From positions 1-49,623 of the forward strand of contig NZ_KE383950.1 of NCBI RefSeq assembly GCF_000422905.1: a stretch of DNA of 49,623 bases. The letters run 5' to 3'. The notes beneath the pieces were generated by a model. It was given only the letters and a program-made list of their open reading frames with translations, had not been told where the DNA came from and did not search any database. The stretch is from Paenibacillus alginolyticus DSM 5050 = NBRC 15375 (GTDB taxonomy: Bacteria; Bacillota; Bacilli; Paenibacillales; NBRC-103111). Both the position numbers and the translations under genes were made by a program. The stretch's first letter is position 1; each line of letters begins with the position of its first letter. Shown in pieces: positions 35,651-44,200 of the stretch.

Positions 35651-35666
35651 CATACTGATCGTTATG
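35651..35666. promoter_or_regulatory. TetR-type operator O2
   Basis: CATACTGA-TCGTTATG repeats the core of O1 (CATACTGATC is identical) with 6 of 8 arm positions symmetric. It lies 16 bases before the tetR start and overlaps its ribosome-binding region or promoter, fitting autoregulation. Confidence 0.65.
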
Positions 35667-35682
35667 AAAAGAGGGAATTAGC

Positions 35683-36264
35683 ATGGCGAGGCTCCGTGAA
35701 TTTGATGAGCAAAAGGCATTAGACGCAGCTATGCATGTATTTTGGGAAAAAGGATTCGAGGCAACCTCGTTAAGTGATTTGACGTCCAAAATGGGAATCC
35801 AGCGTCCAAGCATTTACTCCGCATTTGGTGACAAAAAAGAACTGTTTGAAGCTGCGCTTCGTAAATATACGCAGTTTCACGCTTCTAATGTTAGAGCTCG
35901 ACTTCAAAAAAAGTCATCCGTTAAAGAAGCATTTCGTTTCTATTTTGAAAGTATAGTGACTGAAGAATACGAGGAGGGGCCTAATCGGGGATGCTTCTGC
36001 CTGAACACGATGGTGGAACTTGCACCTCACGACGCCAAATTTGAAATACTCACAAGAGAGCATCAGATGTATCTATCCGCTATATTTCAAGAAACGATTG
36101 AGCGGGGCATACGATCGGGTGAGCTTGAGAACGTTACGAATGCATTAGCCTTAGCACAGACGCTTGTAGTATCGTTAATTGGGCTTACTGTCATGATGAA
36201 ATCACGGCCAGATCGCTCATTTATGAATAATTCTATAGAACTCACACTTTCATTGCTCAAATAG
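35683..36264 (+). CDS. TetR/AcrR-family transcriptional regulator
   Basis: Repressor of 193 residues. N-terminal helix-turn-helix at about 10-55 (GFEATSLSDLTSKMGIQRPS with IYSAFGDKKELFEAAL). The C-terminal ligand domain has the GCFCLNTMVELAPHD block typical of the TetR_C_6/YxaF-like group. ATG after AAAGAGGG. Divergent from the MFS transporter, with two operator-like palindromes between them. Terminator follows. Confidence 0.92.
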   Translation: MARLREFDEQKALDAAMHVFWEKGFEATSLSDLTSKMGIQRPSIYSAFGDKKELFEAALRKYTQFHASNVRARLQKKSSVKEAFRFYFESIVTEEYEEGPNRGCFCLNTMVELAPHDAKFEILTREHQMYLSAIFQETIERGIRSGELENVTNALALAQTLVVSLIGLTVMMKSRPDRSFMNNSIELTLSLLK

Positions 36265-36271
36265 GACGTAA

Positions 36272-36296
36272 AAAAAACGGGCTTTCGCCCGTTTTC
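36272..36296. terminator. bidirectional terminator, tetR / binding protein
   Basis: AAAACGGGC-TTTC-GCCCGTTTT, a compact hairpin with A-run before and T-run after, between two convergent genes. Confidence 0.92.
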
Positions 36297-36322
36297 TAAA
36301 TCGAAGTTTTCATATTACCATT

Positions 36323-38005
36323 TTATTTTTTGGTTACTGATGTGTACCACTCGTTGACTTCCTTCGTTGTCTGATCACCGCCATTAGCCTTCCAACTAGC
36401 GACGAATTCGTCAAACGCATTCACTGGCAATTTGCCATAGATGATTTTGTTGAATGTTTCCATTTCAGACTGACGTAGAAGGTTCCATTTCGAAATCATG
36501 GTCGGCGTCGCCGCACCAGTAAAATAGTTTTGCTTGCGAATATCCATTTGGGACATAACGACTTTCGCAGCATACCAGTTTTCAGGTTTGCGGAAATCTG
36601 CGATCTGCTTCTCGTAAGGAGTTTCCGGAGTTTTACCGTCCGCAAGCTTAACCAGCGTCTTCATATACAGGTCTGGAATCCGCGCTGGTCCGGTTATGAA
36701 TGTGAAGTCATTGCTGAAGTCCTTGATTTTATCTTTATCACTGGTTGGTTTTCCGTCCACGATGTCCCAGTCGTAGCCTTTGGCAAAGCCGTTTTCGAAT
36801 TTGCTGCCGGTTGGCGGGTTGGCCAAGTTGTCTAGCATATAGTTGTAGTACAGGAAGATGGCTTCTGGATGCTTAGCATCTTTATTAATCATGAAGCTGC
36901 TGTTTACGCCAGAGTTTTGCCATTTCGTGCCGGCCAGTCCATCTGGACCTGCGGGAACCGGATAGGCTTTATATTTCGAATTTTTTACGTTCTTAATTAA
37001 ATCCGGAGCCGGCCAGTCTGGAACCCAGTTAGCTCCAGGCAACACACCTGCATTTCCTTTTGTCCAGATCTCGGCAGATTTACCTTCGTCCCACAAAGCT
37101 GCATCTGGATGAATATAGCCTTTGTTCATCCACTCTTGAAGCTTCGCTAGCGCTTTCTTGGCCCCCGGATTGATAGAACCATATTCAAGCTTGCCATTCG
37201 CATCTTTGTTCCATTGCTCCTCAACGGAGCCGTAAGCCCCGAACAGCCAATCAAGCCCGCCCATCCATGTGTTCGTATTATTTTTCAAGGAAATCGCGAG
37301 CGGATAGACGTCCTTAGGAGACAACCCGTCCGGGTTCTGATTCTTGAATTTGTCCATCACGTTCTCTAAATCTGCGATCGTCTTAGGAGCCGAAAGATTC
37401 AGCTTCTCCATCCAATCTTCCCGAAGCCACAACATCGTATCGTCATTATCTGTATATTCCAGAATTGGCAGGTTGTACTTCTTGCCATTTCTCGTGAATG
37501 GGTACCATAGTTCTGGATGTTGAGCGGCATGGTCTTTCCAAGTTTTGTTAGCGTACTTATCAAATAACGTGTCAATGGCAACAAACTGGCCAGAATCGAT
37601 CAATTGGTTGGTTAGTACGGGGTCCGTTGGTACGAATACGAAATCTGGCAGTTTCTCGCCGGAAGCAATAGCAAGCTGAAGCTTCTGCTTATATTGATCC
37701 CCGCCTGCAGGGTACCAGGTATCTTTGTGCTTGATACCAAGTGTCTCCAACATCCAACGGTCGTGGACATTGTTTTCTTTGGTGTCGCCTTTGACATATT
37801 TCTTTGGCGGGGCAAACATGACGACGGTGCTAATTTCAATTGGCGGATCGTATTTGCCTTTGGTGAATCCAGCATCGGATGCAGCAACGTCTTTCGAACC
37901 GGTAGTGTCTGGTTTTCCGGCTTCACCGGTCTTTGAGCTGCAAGCCGAGACTACGATGAGTGAAGTGGCCACGAGCAGCAGCCATGATTTTTTGAATGTA
38001 TTCAC
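36323..38005 (-). CDS. extracellular sugar-binding lipoprotein (LplA-like)
   Basis: Solute-binding lipoprotein of an ABC importer, 560 residues, the large type typical of Paenibacillus LplA/YtcQ proteins. Signal peptide with lipobox VVSACSS (lipid Cys22). The mature part begins with a Gly/Ser/Asp-rich linker and continues with the family blocks VPTDPVLTNQLIDSG and LWLREDWMEKLNL. Lies 107 bases downstream of the AraC-type regulator on the same strand. The permeases encoded on the other strand at 41684-43616 are its likely partners. Sugar not predictable. Confidence 0.9.
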   Translation of the reverse strand: MNTFKKSWLLLVATSLIVVSACSSKTGEAGKPDTTGSKDVAASDAGFTKGKYDPPIEISTVVMFAPPKKYVKGDTKENNVHDRWMLETLGIKHKDTWYPAGGDQYKQKLQLAIASGEKLPDFVFVPTDPVLTNQLIDSGQFVAIDTLFDKYANKTWKDHAAQHPELWYPFTRNGKKYNLPILEYTDNDDTMLWLREDWMEKLNLSAPKTIADLENVMDKFKNQNPDGLSPKDVYPLAISLKNNTNTWMGGLDWLFGAYGSVEEQWNKDANGKLEYGSINPGAKKALAKLQEWMNKGYIHPDAALWDEGKSAEIWTKGNAGVLPGANWVPDWPAPDLIKNVKNSKYKAYPVPAGPDGLAGTKWQNSGVNSSFMINKDAKHPEAIFLYYNYMLDNLANPPTGSKFENGFAKGYDWDIVDGKPTSDKDKIKDFSNDFTFITGPARIPDLYMKTLVKLADGKTPETPYEKQIADFRKPENWYAAKVVMSQMDIRKQNYFTGAATPTMISKWNLLRQSEMETFNKIIYGKLPVNAFDEFVASWKANGGDQTTKEVNEWYTSVTKK

Positions 38006-38112
38006 TTTTGATTTCCCCCTACGGTGTAAGATTACTACATGCTAACTCTACCAACTTATTGGGGAAGGTATCTATATGATTATTTTAGTTTCCGTAAGAC
38101 TTTGTTAGGCAA

Positions 38113-39720
38113 TTAATTGCTGTCTCTAAATTCTTGCGGCGTTACACCGAACTGGCGTTTAAACACTTTGATAAAGTAAGCTGGATCCAAATAACCGACT
38201 TCCATGCTGATTTGATACACTTTTTTGTCGGTTGTTTTTAGCAAATGACAAGCACGCTCCATTCGGAGAGAGGACATGTAATCGCTTATTCCCTCACCGG
38301 TTTCAATCTTATAAATTTTGGATAAATGTGTCGGATGCAAATTCACGTGGTCTGCCAGCGCACGCAGCGAAACATCGAGATGAAGGTTTTTCTCCGCAAA
38401 ATCCTGGACTTTCTTCACATAAAGGGATCGAATATCCTTGATTTCATTCGATGTATTCTCTTTGAGCTTGCCAAGCACGCCCAGAGACCACTTTCTAAGC
38501 TTGCTGATGGAGGAGAAGGCTTCTCCGCTCTGTAAGGTTTCAATCTCCGGGCCAATTAAGTTGGCCAACGTGTAGCCGTTCCGATGCGCTAGATGCGTGA
38601 AGGAAGCAGCGATTGAAAATCCAGCCTCCATACAGTGCTCCCAGGATTCGGACCATCTATCATCTAGCTCCGCGAACACGGTCCCTAGTTTATCTTCCGC
38701 TGCATCCCAACGCCCAACCTCAAGCAGATTAATCAATGTTGGAGGCATGTGAATAGCGTCCAAGGTTCCCTTCGAAACGTTTTGCTCGAAATCACCAACC
38801 CGCATAACGAACTCCCGTTCATCCCCTACAATTTGCCGGAAATAGGCTGAGGCCTGCCGATAATGATCAGGTAGCTGGTCGGGAAATTGAAACCATTCCG
38901 TAATCACGATGGACAGAGATCCTTTCAAGAATTGTTTCACTTTATACTGAAGCTGCATGGCAAGCTTTTCTAAAATAGTTTCTTTCCCAACGTCAGAATG
39001 GTCTTCCTTGAGCTGAAGAAGAAAGGCAAGATACCCATGCTCTTCCTTAACACCCCAGACCTCTGTGAATTCTCCGATAATCTCTTCGGCCATATTGATG
39101 ATGGCATATTCCATTAATTGCTGCCCATTGTGTTTATATTGCCCGAATTCTTCCTCCATTCGGACGAGCAGGAGGGCACAGTCCCCATAACGAAACGGTA
39201 GTCCGTAATTCTCCAGCTTCCGACTCCATTCTTCGGTGGGCATGCGATGACCCCGTAAGGCATCAAGAAGCAATTGGCCGCGAAGAAGCGGTAAGTTTTC
39301 CCGAAGCGTGTATTGGGTGCGTTCATAGGAGCTAATGCTTTCCCATTCCGTATTCAATTGATCAATCGCAGATTTGACTGCGTCAAACAACTCGTTGTCG
39401 GTAGGCGGTTTAAGCAGGTAGTCCACCGCTTGGTGGCGGACCGCCTCTTTCGTAAATTCAAAGTCGGAATGACCGGATAAAATAATGCATTTTATTTTTT
39501 TATCAAACATGCGAATTCGCTCTATCAGCTCTATACCGGTCATTTCAGGCATGAGCACATCAGATATGACAATATCGATGGGATGCGACTCAAGGATTTG
39601 AAGCGCCTCATGCGCAGAATAAGCTTTATGAACCTGTTCGATGCCGAGCGTATGCCAAGGCTTATGCATGGATAGGTTGTCTACCCAGTGAGCTTCATCG
39701 TCTACTATGATCATTTGCAT
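38113..39720 (-). CDS. AraC-type response regulator (YesN-like)
   Basis: Two-component regulator of 535 residues. Receiver domain at about 1-120 with phospho-acceptor Asp54 in VISDVLMPEMTG; a central helical region; C-terminal AraC double helix-turn-helix at about 430-535 (HLDVSLRALADHVNLHPTHL and VGYLDPAYFIKVFKRQFG). ATG starts two bases after the kinase stop, with AAGGAG inside the kinase tail. Presumably activates the neighbouring binding-protein and permease genes. Confidence 0.93.
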   Translation of the reverse strand: MQMIIVDDEAHWVDNLSMHKPWHTLGIEQVHKAYSAHEALQILESHPIDIVISDVLMPEMTGIELIERIRMFDKKIKCIILSGHSDFEFTKEAVRHQAVDYLLKPPTDNELFDAVKSAIDQLNTEWESISSYERTQYTLRENLPLLRGQLLLDALRGHRMPTEEWSRKLENYGLPFRYGDCALLLVRMEEEFGQYKHNGQQLMEYAIINMAEEIIGEFTEVWGVKEEHGYLAFLLQLKEDHSDVGKETILEKLAMQLQYKVKQFLKGSLSIVITEWFQFPDQLPDHYRQASAYFRQIVGDEREFVMRVGDFEQNVSKGTLDAIHMPPTLINLLEVGRWDAAEDKLGTVFAELDDRWSESWEHCMEAGFSIAASFTHLAHRNGYTLANLIGPEIETLQSGEAFSSISKLRKWSLGVLGKLKENTSNEIKDIRSLYVKKVQDFAEKNLHLDVSLRALADHVNLHPTHLSKIYKIETGEGISDYMSSLRMERACHLLKTTDKKVYQISMEVGYLDPAYFIKVFKRQFGVTPQEFRDSN

Positions 39721-39721
39721 G

Positions 39722-41536
39722 TTACGTGTCTCCTTGTATGAAGGGATGATGGCGATGCTCTTCTCCTGAGGTTATTTCCCAAATAATCTCTGTTCGAAAG
39801 CCTCCTAGAGGCGATTTCGTGAAATAAAGGTAAGAATTATCCCCGAATTGATGAATGATCCGCTGGTTGGTATTCCAAAGACCGCAGCCCATTTTCTCTT
39901 GCAAGGGCTCCCGCATTTTACAATTTAGCGCCTTTTGCTGATCCTCCGTCATCCCAGGACCGTCGTCATCGATATAAATCCTGCAGTAGCCGCCTACAAT
40001 CTCGCCGCTGATTCGAATTTCACCCGATGAATACGATTTCCCAACCCCATGAATGACGGCATTTTCCACAATCGGCTGCAGCAGCAAGCGTGGAACTTGT
40101 TGGTTCAGCAGCTCTTCGGGTATATCGATATGATAATCAATTCTGCCGTTACGCAGTTTCTGAATGTCCAAATAGTTGACGATCAGTCGAATTTCTTCGT
40201 CCAGACTAGCCGTTTCCCTTTCCATTCGGGTCGTGTAACGGTAGTATGCGCTCAGATTATACGCCATTGAAACGACAGCCTCTTCGTTCTTCATCTGGGC
40301 CATGTTAACAATGTAGCCTAGGCAGTTATAAAGAAAATGCGGATTAATTTGAGCCTGCAATTGCTTCAAAGTCGCATCCCTGGCCCGTAGTCTCTCATTG
40401 AGCACGTTTTCAATTAAACCTTGAATTTGCTGAGACATATCATTAAATCGATAAAACAGAAAAGAAAACTCATTATGTGCATTGGCGTTGATCCTAACTG
40501 AAAAATCCCCCCGCTGCACGCTCTGTAATCCGCGAATCAGCTTTCTAATCGGACGTTGAACGTTCCGGTAAAGCAGCACGGAGGAAGAAATACCGACTAC
40601 AAAAAGCAGGACCATCGATAAATAGAATAGATTGCGGCTGAACGATATCGGACCCAAGATTTGATCCAGTGGAACAATGTCAACCAGATGCCAGTCCAAT
40701 AGGGGAGATTTCACAGCACTAACCAAATAATTTTTATTTTCTAATCTCACGACCTTCTGCATCGTATCTGCCAGAGACTGCCCGTCCAAATAATGGATGA
40801 GGTCATTGGATAGCTGCGTGGACGCGCTGCGATTCAGTATAGGAGTCTCTCCCTTGTGGTAAAAGAAAGGATCTCCTTGACCGCCTGCCTTATAAGTGTC
40901 CAGCATATTTTGAATATTTTCATGACCAAAGCTGGCTTCAACCACCAAATTACTTCCACTAAGCGTATCCTGTTGGCCGAAAGAATCCGTATAGAACCAA
41001 TAGAAGGACTTCAGATCACCTTTGGGCACCGTTTCGCCATCCCCATAAGTCCATTTTCCGGTCATATTCCTTTTCAAATAATTATCATCGTACTCGGACG
41101 TTCTAATGGCATTAGAAATGGCTTCTTTGTTCTGTTGGGAATATACCGTGTATTTAACCGGCCATATGTTCATAATACCGGACTGCAGCACCATCTTTTC
41201 CTGAACCGCATATCTAGTCTGCATGCGATCATAGCGATCTTCCCAGATGTTTAATCCATTGAATTTCTGAACATTTGGATCTTTGGAAAAGGTCATGACA
41301 AAGTCCATCATCTGATTGATCCTTGAGTCAATCTGACTGGATAGAAAAGAGAGTTGTTTGATGTTGGATGCCTGAAGTTCTTTATCTATAACATTGAATG
41401 CGATTCTATTGGAATAGGTAAATACAAGAATGATCGGGATGAATAAAATGACAATCAGACCGTTCATTTTGGCAAATAGGCTAAACCTTGAACTCATCCT
41501 TCTTTTGATTAACTCGATGCCTCTGCGCAGCTCCAT
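39722..41536 (-). CDS. sensor histidine kinase (YesM-like)
   Basis: Membrane sensor kinase of 604 residues. TM1 at about 25-45, an extracellular dCACHE-like domain, TM2 at about 295-315, HAMP (QRPIRKLIRGLQSVQRGDFS), then the His_kinase domain with the phospho-His in LQAQINPHFLYNCL and ATPase boxes PIVENAVIHG and DDDGPGM. I chose the ATG at MELRRG because AGGGGGAT lies about 8 bases upstream. Operon with the regulator, one base apart. Divergent from the permease genes. Confidence 0.92.
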   Translation of the reverse strand: MELRRGIELIKRRMSSRFSLFAKMNGLIVILFIPIILVFTYSNRIAFNVIDKELQASNIKQLSFLSSQIDSRINQMMDFVMTFSKDPNVQKFNGLNIWEDRYDRMQTRYAVQEKMVLQSGIMNIWPVKYTVYSQQNKEAISNAIRTSEYDDNYLKRNMTGKWTYGDGETVPKGDLKSFYWFYTDSFGQQDTLSGSNLVVEASFGHENIQNMLDTYKAGGQGDPFFYHKGETPILNRSASTQLSNDLIHYLDGQSLADTMQKVVRLENKNYLVSAVKSPLLDWHLVDIVPLDQILGPISFSRNLFYLSMVLLFVVGISSSVLLYRNVQRPIRKLIRGLQSVQRGDFSVRINANAHNEFSFLFYRFNDMSQQIQGLIENVLNERLRARDATLKQLQAQINPHFLYNCLGYIVNMAQMKNEEAVVSMAYNLSAYYRYTTRMERETASLDEEIRLIVNYLDIQKLRNGRIDYHIDIPEELLNQQVPRLLLQPIVENAVIHGVGKSYSSGEIRISGEIVGGYCRIYIDDDGPGMTEDQQKALNCKMREPLQEKMGCGLWNTNQRIIHQFGDNSYLYFTKSPLGGFRTEIIWEITSGEEHRHHPFIQGDT

Positions 41537-41557
41537 AGCCGATCCCCCTAAAAGATG

Positions 41558-41586
41558 TCCTAACAAAACCCTATCAATCCTAACAA
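41558..41586. promoter_or_regulatory. direct repeat, candidate AraC-regulator site
   Basis: TCCTAACAA occurs at 41558-41566 and again at 41578-41586, exactly 20 bp apart, i.e. the same face of the helix two turns on. AraC-family regulators bind such tandem direct repeats. It lies between the kinase and permease starts and could serve either promoter. A TGATA-N7-TATCA dyad follows at 41615-41631 near the permease promoter. Confidence 0.45.
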
Positions 41587-41683
41587 TGTCTTATAGTTTA
41601 AGGGTAGCGTTTGTTGATACTATATATATCAGGGTTTGTCAAAATACACAAATGAGTTTTTATGGAACGGGGTAGAGAGAGCT

Positions 41684-42634
41684 ATGGAGGCGAATACAGA
41701 TCTGCAAGTGACCCACAAGGCCACCGAACGCGTGAAAAGGAAAAGTAGCTACAAGCAACCATGGATGCTTCACTTCATGGTGCTGCCGGCTGTCATATTG
41801 GTTTTCGTTTTTTCTTATCTTCCCATGTCGGGGATCGTCATGGCGTTTCAGGATTATAAATCAGGATTGGGAATAACCGGCTCCCCTTGGGTGGGCTTGA
41901 AGCATTTCCATTATATGTTGGCGAATGATTACTTTTTGAAAATTACGTGGAATACCCTGTTCTTTGCTTGTGCCAAGATCGTGCTGAACTTAATCATCCC
42001 ATTTATCTTCGCCCTGTTATTGAATGAGGTAAGGAACATAGGGCTCAAAAGGTCGATCCAAACACTTGTCTACTTTCCCCATTTTCTTTCCTGGGTTACA
42101 CTCGCAGGCATTCTGATTGATTTGCTTGCCCAGACTGGGCTTGTCAACCAGTTCCTTTCCAGTGTGTTTGGCATTAAGCCGATTTTCTTTCTGGGCGACG
42201 GCAGTTGGTTCCGATTTACCATTATCTTCAGTGATGTCTGGAAAGAATTTGGGTTCAATACGATTTTCTTCCTAGCGGCGCTTACGGCTATTAATCCAGC
42301 GCTGTACGAAGCAGCTGAAGTTGACGGAGCGAGCCGCTTCAAGCAAGCGTTTTATGTTACGATACCATCCCTTATACCGATCGCAATCGTAGTTGCAACT
42401 TTGGCTCTCGGCAATGTGCTGAATGCGAACTTCGACCAAGTGTTTAACTTGTATAGTCCTCTGATCTATCAGCAGGGAGATATTATTGACACGTTTGTGT
42501 ATCGGGAAGGTCTCCTTAGTGGACAATTCAGCTTCGCAACGGCAGTCGGTCTATCTAAATCGCTTATCAGCTTAATCTTAATCATCATATCCTACCGTCT
42601 TGCTTATCGATTCGCTGGGTATCGAATTTTCTAA
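41684..42634 (+). CDS. sugar ABC transporter permease (LplB-like)
   Basis: First membrane subunit of a CUT1-type sugar importer, 316 residues, six membrane segments. EAA motif YEAAEVDGASRFKQAFYVTI. The start at MEANTD is inferred: the longer TTG frame lacks a site, and GAGAGAG precedes this ATG only weakly. Operon with the second permease, separated by a 37-bp tandem repeat. No ATPase gene is present, so a shared MsmX-type ATPase is expected. Confidence 0.9.
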   Translation: MEANTDLQVTHKATERVKRKSSYKQPWMLHFMVLPAVILVFVFSYLPMSGIVMAFQDYKSGLGITGSPWVGLKHFHYMLANDYFLKITWNTLFFACAKIVLNLIIPFIFALLLNEVRNIGLKRSIQTLVYFPHFLSWVTLAGILIDLLAQTGLVNQFLSSVFGIKPIFFLGDGSWFRFTIIFSDVWKEFGFNTIFFLAALTAINPALYEAAEVDGASRFKQAFYVTIPSLIPIAIVVATLALGNVLNANFDQVFNLYSPLIYQQGDIIDTFVYREGLLSGQFSFATAVGLSKSLISLILIIISYRLAYRFAGYRIF

Positions 42635-42645
42635 GCGAATGCTTA

Positions 42646-42727
42646 CGAAAACTCAGTAACGCTTACGAAGCCAGTTTTCTTGCGAAAACTCAGTAAGGCT
42701 TACGAGGCCAGTTTTCTGACGAAAACT
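42646..42727. repeat. 37-bp tandem repeat, two full units plus partial
   Basis: Units begin at 42646, 42683 and 42720 (the last only CGAAAACT). Each unit reads CGAAAACTCAGTAA, then a variable base, GCTTACGA, a second variable base and GCCAGTTTTCT. Each contains the inverted repeat GAAAACT...AGTTTTC and so can fold as a hairpin. It lies between two co-transcribed permease genes and ends right before the second gene's ribosome-binding site. Confidence 0.9.
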
Positions 42728-42743
42728 TTAAGGAGGACAACAT

Positions 42744-43616
42744 ATGTACCACAAAACGTTATCTTATCGCATATTTACCGTGTTTAACAATACGCTGTTG
42801 ATCATAATCTCTATTCTTTGCCTACTTCCGTTAATCCATTTACTGATGGTGTCTTTAAGCTCAAACGCTCCTGCCAACGCTGGGTTGGTTACGTTTTGGC
42901 CGATCGGTTTTACATTTGAAGCCTACGCAAAAACGTTTAACAATGCCCAATTTCTTACATCGCTTGGGGTATCCATACAACGGACTGTCCTTGGAACGGT
43001 GCTTGCGATGTTAGTTAACGCAATTGCAGCTTACGCGCTCTCGAAAGATACTCGCGTCTTTCGCGCTCGCACCGGCTATCTCTGGTATTTTGTCATAACT
43101 ATGCTGTTCAACGGGGGCCTGATTCCCAACTATATCCTTGTCTATAAGCTTGGTTTGATGAATACGCTGTGGGCGCTTATTCTGCCAGGAATGGTAGCAG
43201 TCTATAACCTCATTCTGCTTCTTAACTTCTTCCGTAACGTTCCTAAAGATCTTGAGGAAGCTGCCTTTATTGACGGAGCCGGACATTTGCGAACCTTTTT
43301 CATGATTTACTTGCCAATCTCATTACCAGCCATAGCGACGATTACCTTGTTTACGATGGTGGGACATTGGAACGCTTATTTTGACGGCTTGATCTATATG
43401 AAAGATGCTGAGCATCTCCCGCTTGCAAGTTTCATGCAAACCATCATTGTTCAAGCGGATATGTCCAAGATTGATCTGTCAGCGGTTGCCAATCAATCGC
43501 AACGAACGATTCGGGCATCTCAGATATTTATCGGCGTGCTGCCAATATTAGTGGTCTACGCCTTCCTGCAACGGTTCTTTGTTAATGGGATTTCCATCGG
43601 TGCCGTCAAGGAATGA
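42744..43616 (+). CDS. carbohydrate ABC transporter permease (YtcP-like)
   Basis: Second membrane subunit of the CUT1 importer, 290 residues with six membrane segments. EAA motif EEAAFIDGAGHLRTFFMIYL. ATG after AAGGAGG. Ends with GISIGAVKE, the C-terminal signature of this permease group. A strong terminator follows. Confidence 0.93.
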   Translation: MYHKTLSYRIFTVFNNTLLIIISILCLLPLIHLLMVSLSSNAPANAGLVTFWPIGFTFEAYAKTFNNAQFLTSLGVSIQRTVLGTVLAMLVNAIAAYALSKDTRVFRARTGYLWYFVITMLFNGGLIPNYILVYKLGLMNTLWALILPGMVAVYNLILLLNFFRNVPKDLEEAAFIDGAGHLRTFFMIYLPISLPAIATITLFTMVGHWNAYFDGLIYMKDAEHLPLASFMQTIIVQADMSKIDLSAVANQSQRTIRASQIFIGVLPILVVYAFLQRFFVNGISIGAVKE

Positions 43617-43643
43617 CTTGTCGGTTCAAGCATAAGCTATTAC

Positions 43644-43690
43644 AAAAGAAGAACACTGTAACCTTTATGGCTACAGTGTTCTTCTTTTAT
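43644..43690. terminator. bidirectional terminator after the permease operon
   Basis: AAAAGAAGAACACTGTA and TACAGTGTTCTTCTTTT form a 17-bp perfect stem around an 11-base loop, with T-rich sequence beyond. It separates the convergent permease and VOC genes. Confidence 0.95.
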
Positions 43691-43702
43691 AATTATACAT
43701 GT

Positions 43703-44119
43703 TTATTCCTTCGGCATCTTACTCATATCCATGTACAACACATTCCACCGATGACCATCCAAATCAGTGAATCCAGCGCCATACATCCAGCCCTGATCAT
43801 GGGGCTCACCGTAAATTGTGCCGCCTGCCTTTGCCGCTTTCTCCAACATCTCATCTACTTCTTCTTTGCTCTCGGCATCAAAGGAAAGCAATACTTCTGT
43901 GCCTTGCTTAGTGTCCGCAATATCATTTTTTGTGAAACTTTTGAAAGTGGACTCCGGAAAAAGCATCACGATAACGTTGCTATTTCCGATTAGCAACCCA
44001 GCGGCATCATCGCTATTTTGATGTCGCGGATGAAAAGAAAATCCAAGACTCGTGAAAAACTCTTTTGACTTTTTGAGGTCTTTCACTGGCAGATTGAGCC
44101 AAAATTCTTTTGTCATCAT
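43703..44119 (-). CDS. VOC-family (glyoxalase-like) protein
   Basis: Single-domain vicinal-oxygen-chelate protein, 138 residues. N-terminal FWLNLPVKDLKKSKEFFTSLGF and C-terminal DQGWMYGAGFTDLDGHRWNVLYMD are typical of the YaeR/PhnB-like lyase group. Two adjacent ATG codons follow AAGGAGAG; I chose the first, the second is equally possible. Reaction unknown. Confidence 0.85.
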   Translation of the reverse strand: MMTKEFWLNLPVKDLKKSKEFFTSLGFSFHPRHQNSDDAAGLLIGNSNVIVMLFPESTFKSFTKNDIADTKQGTEVLLSFDAESKEEVDEMLEKAAKAGGTIYGEPHDQGWMYGAGFTDLDGHRWNVLYMDMSKMPKE

Positions 44120-44200
44120 CAACTCTCCTTTTTATTCGTAGTGACTAGTACTGAGTACTTATGGTTAATTTTAGCATGAAAAATGATGTAACATCTGTAT

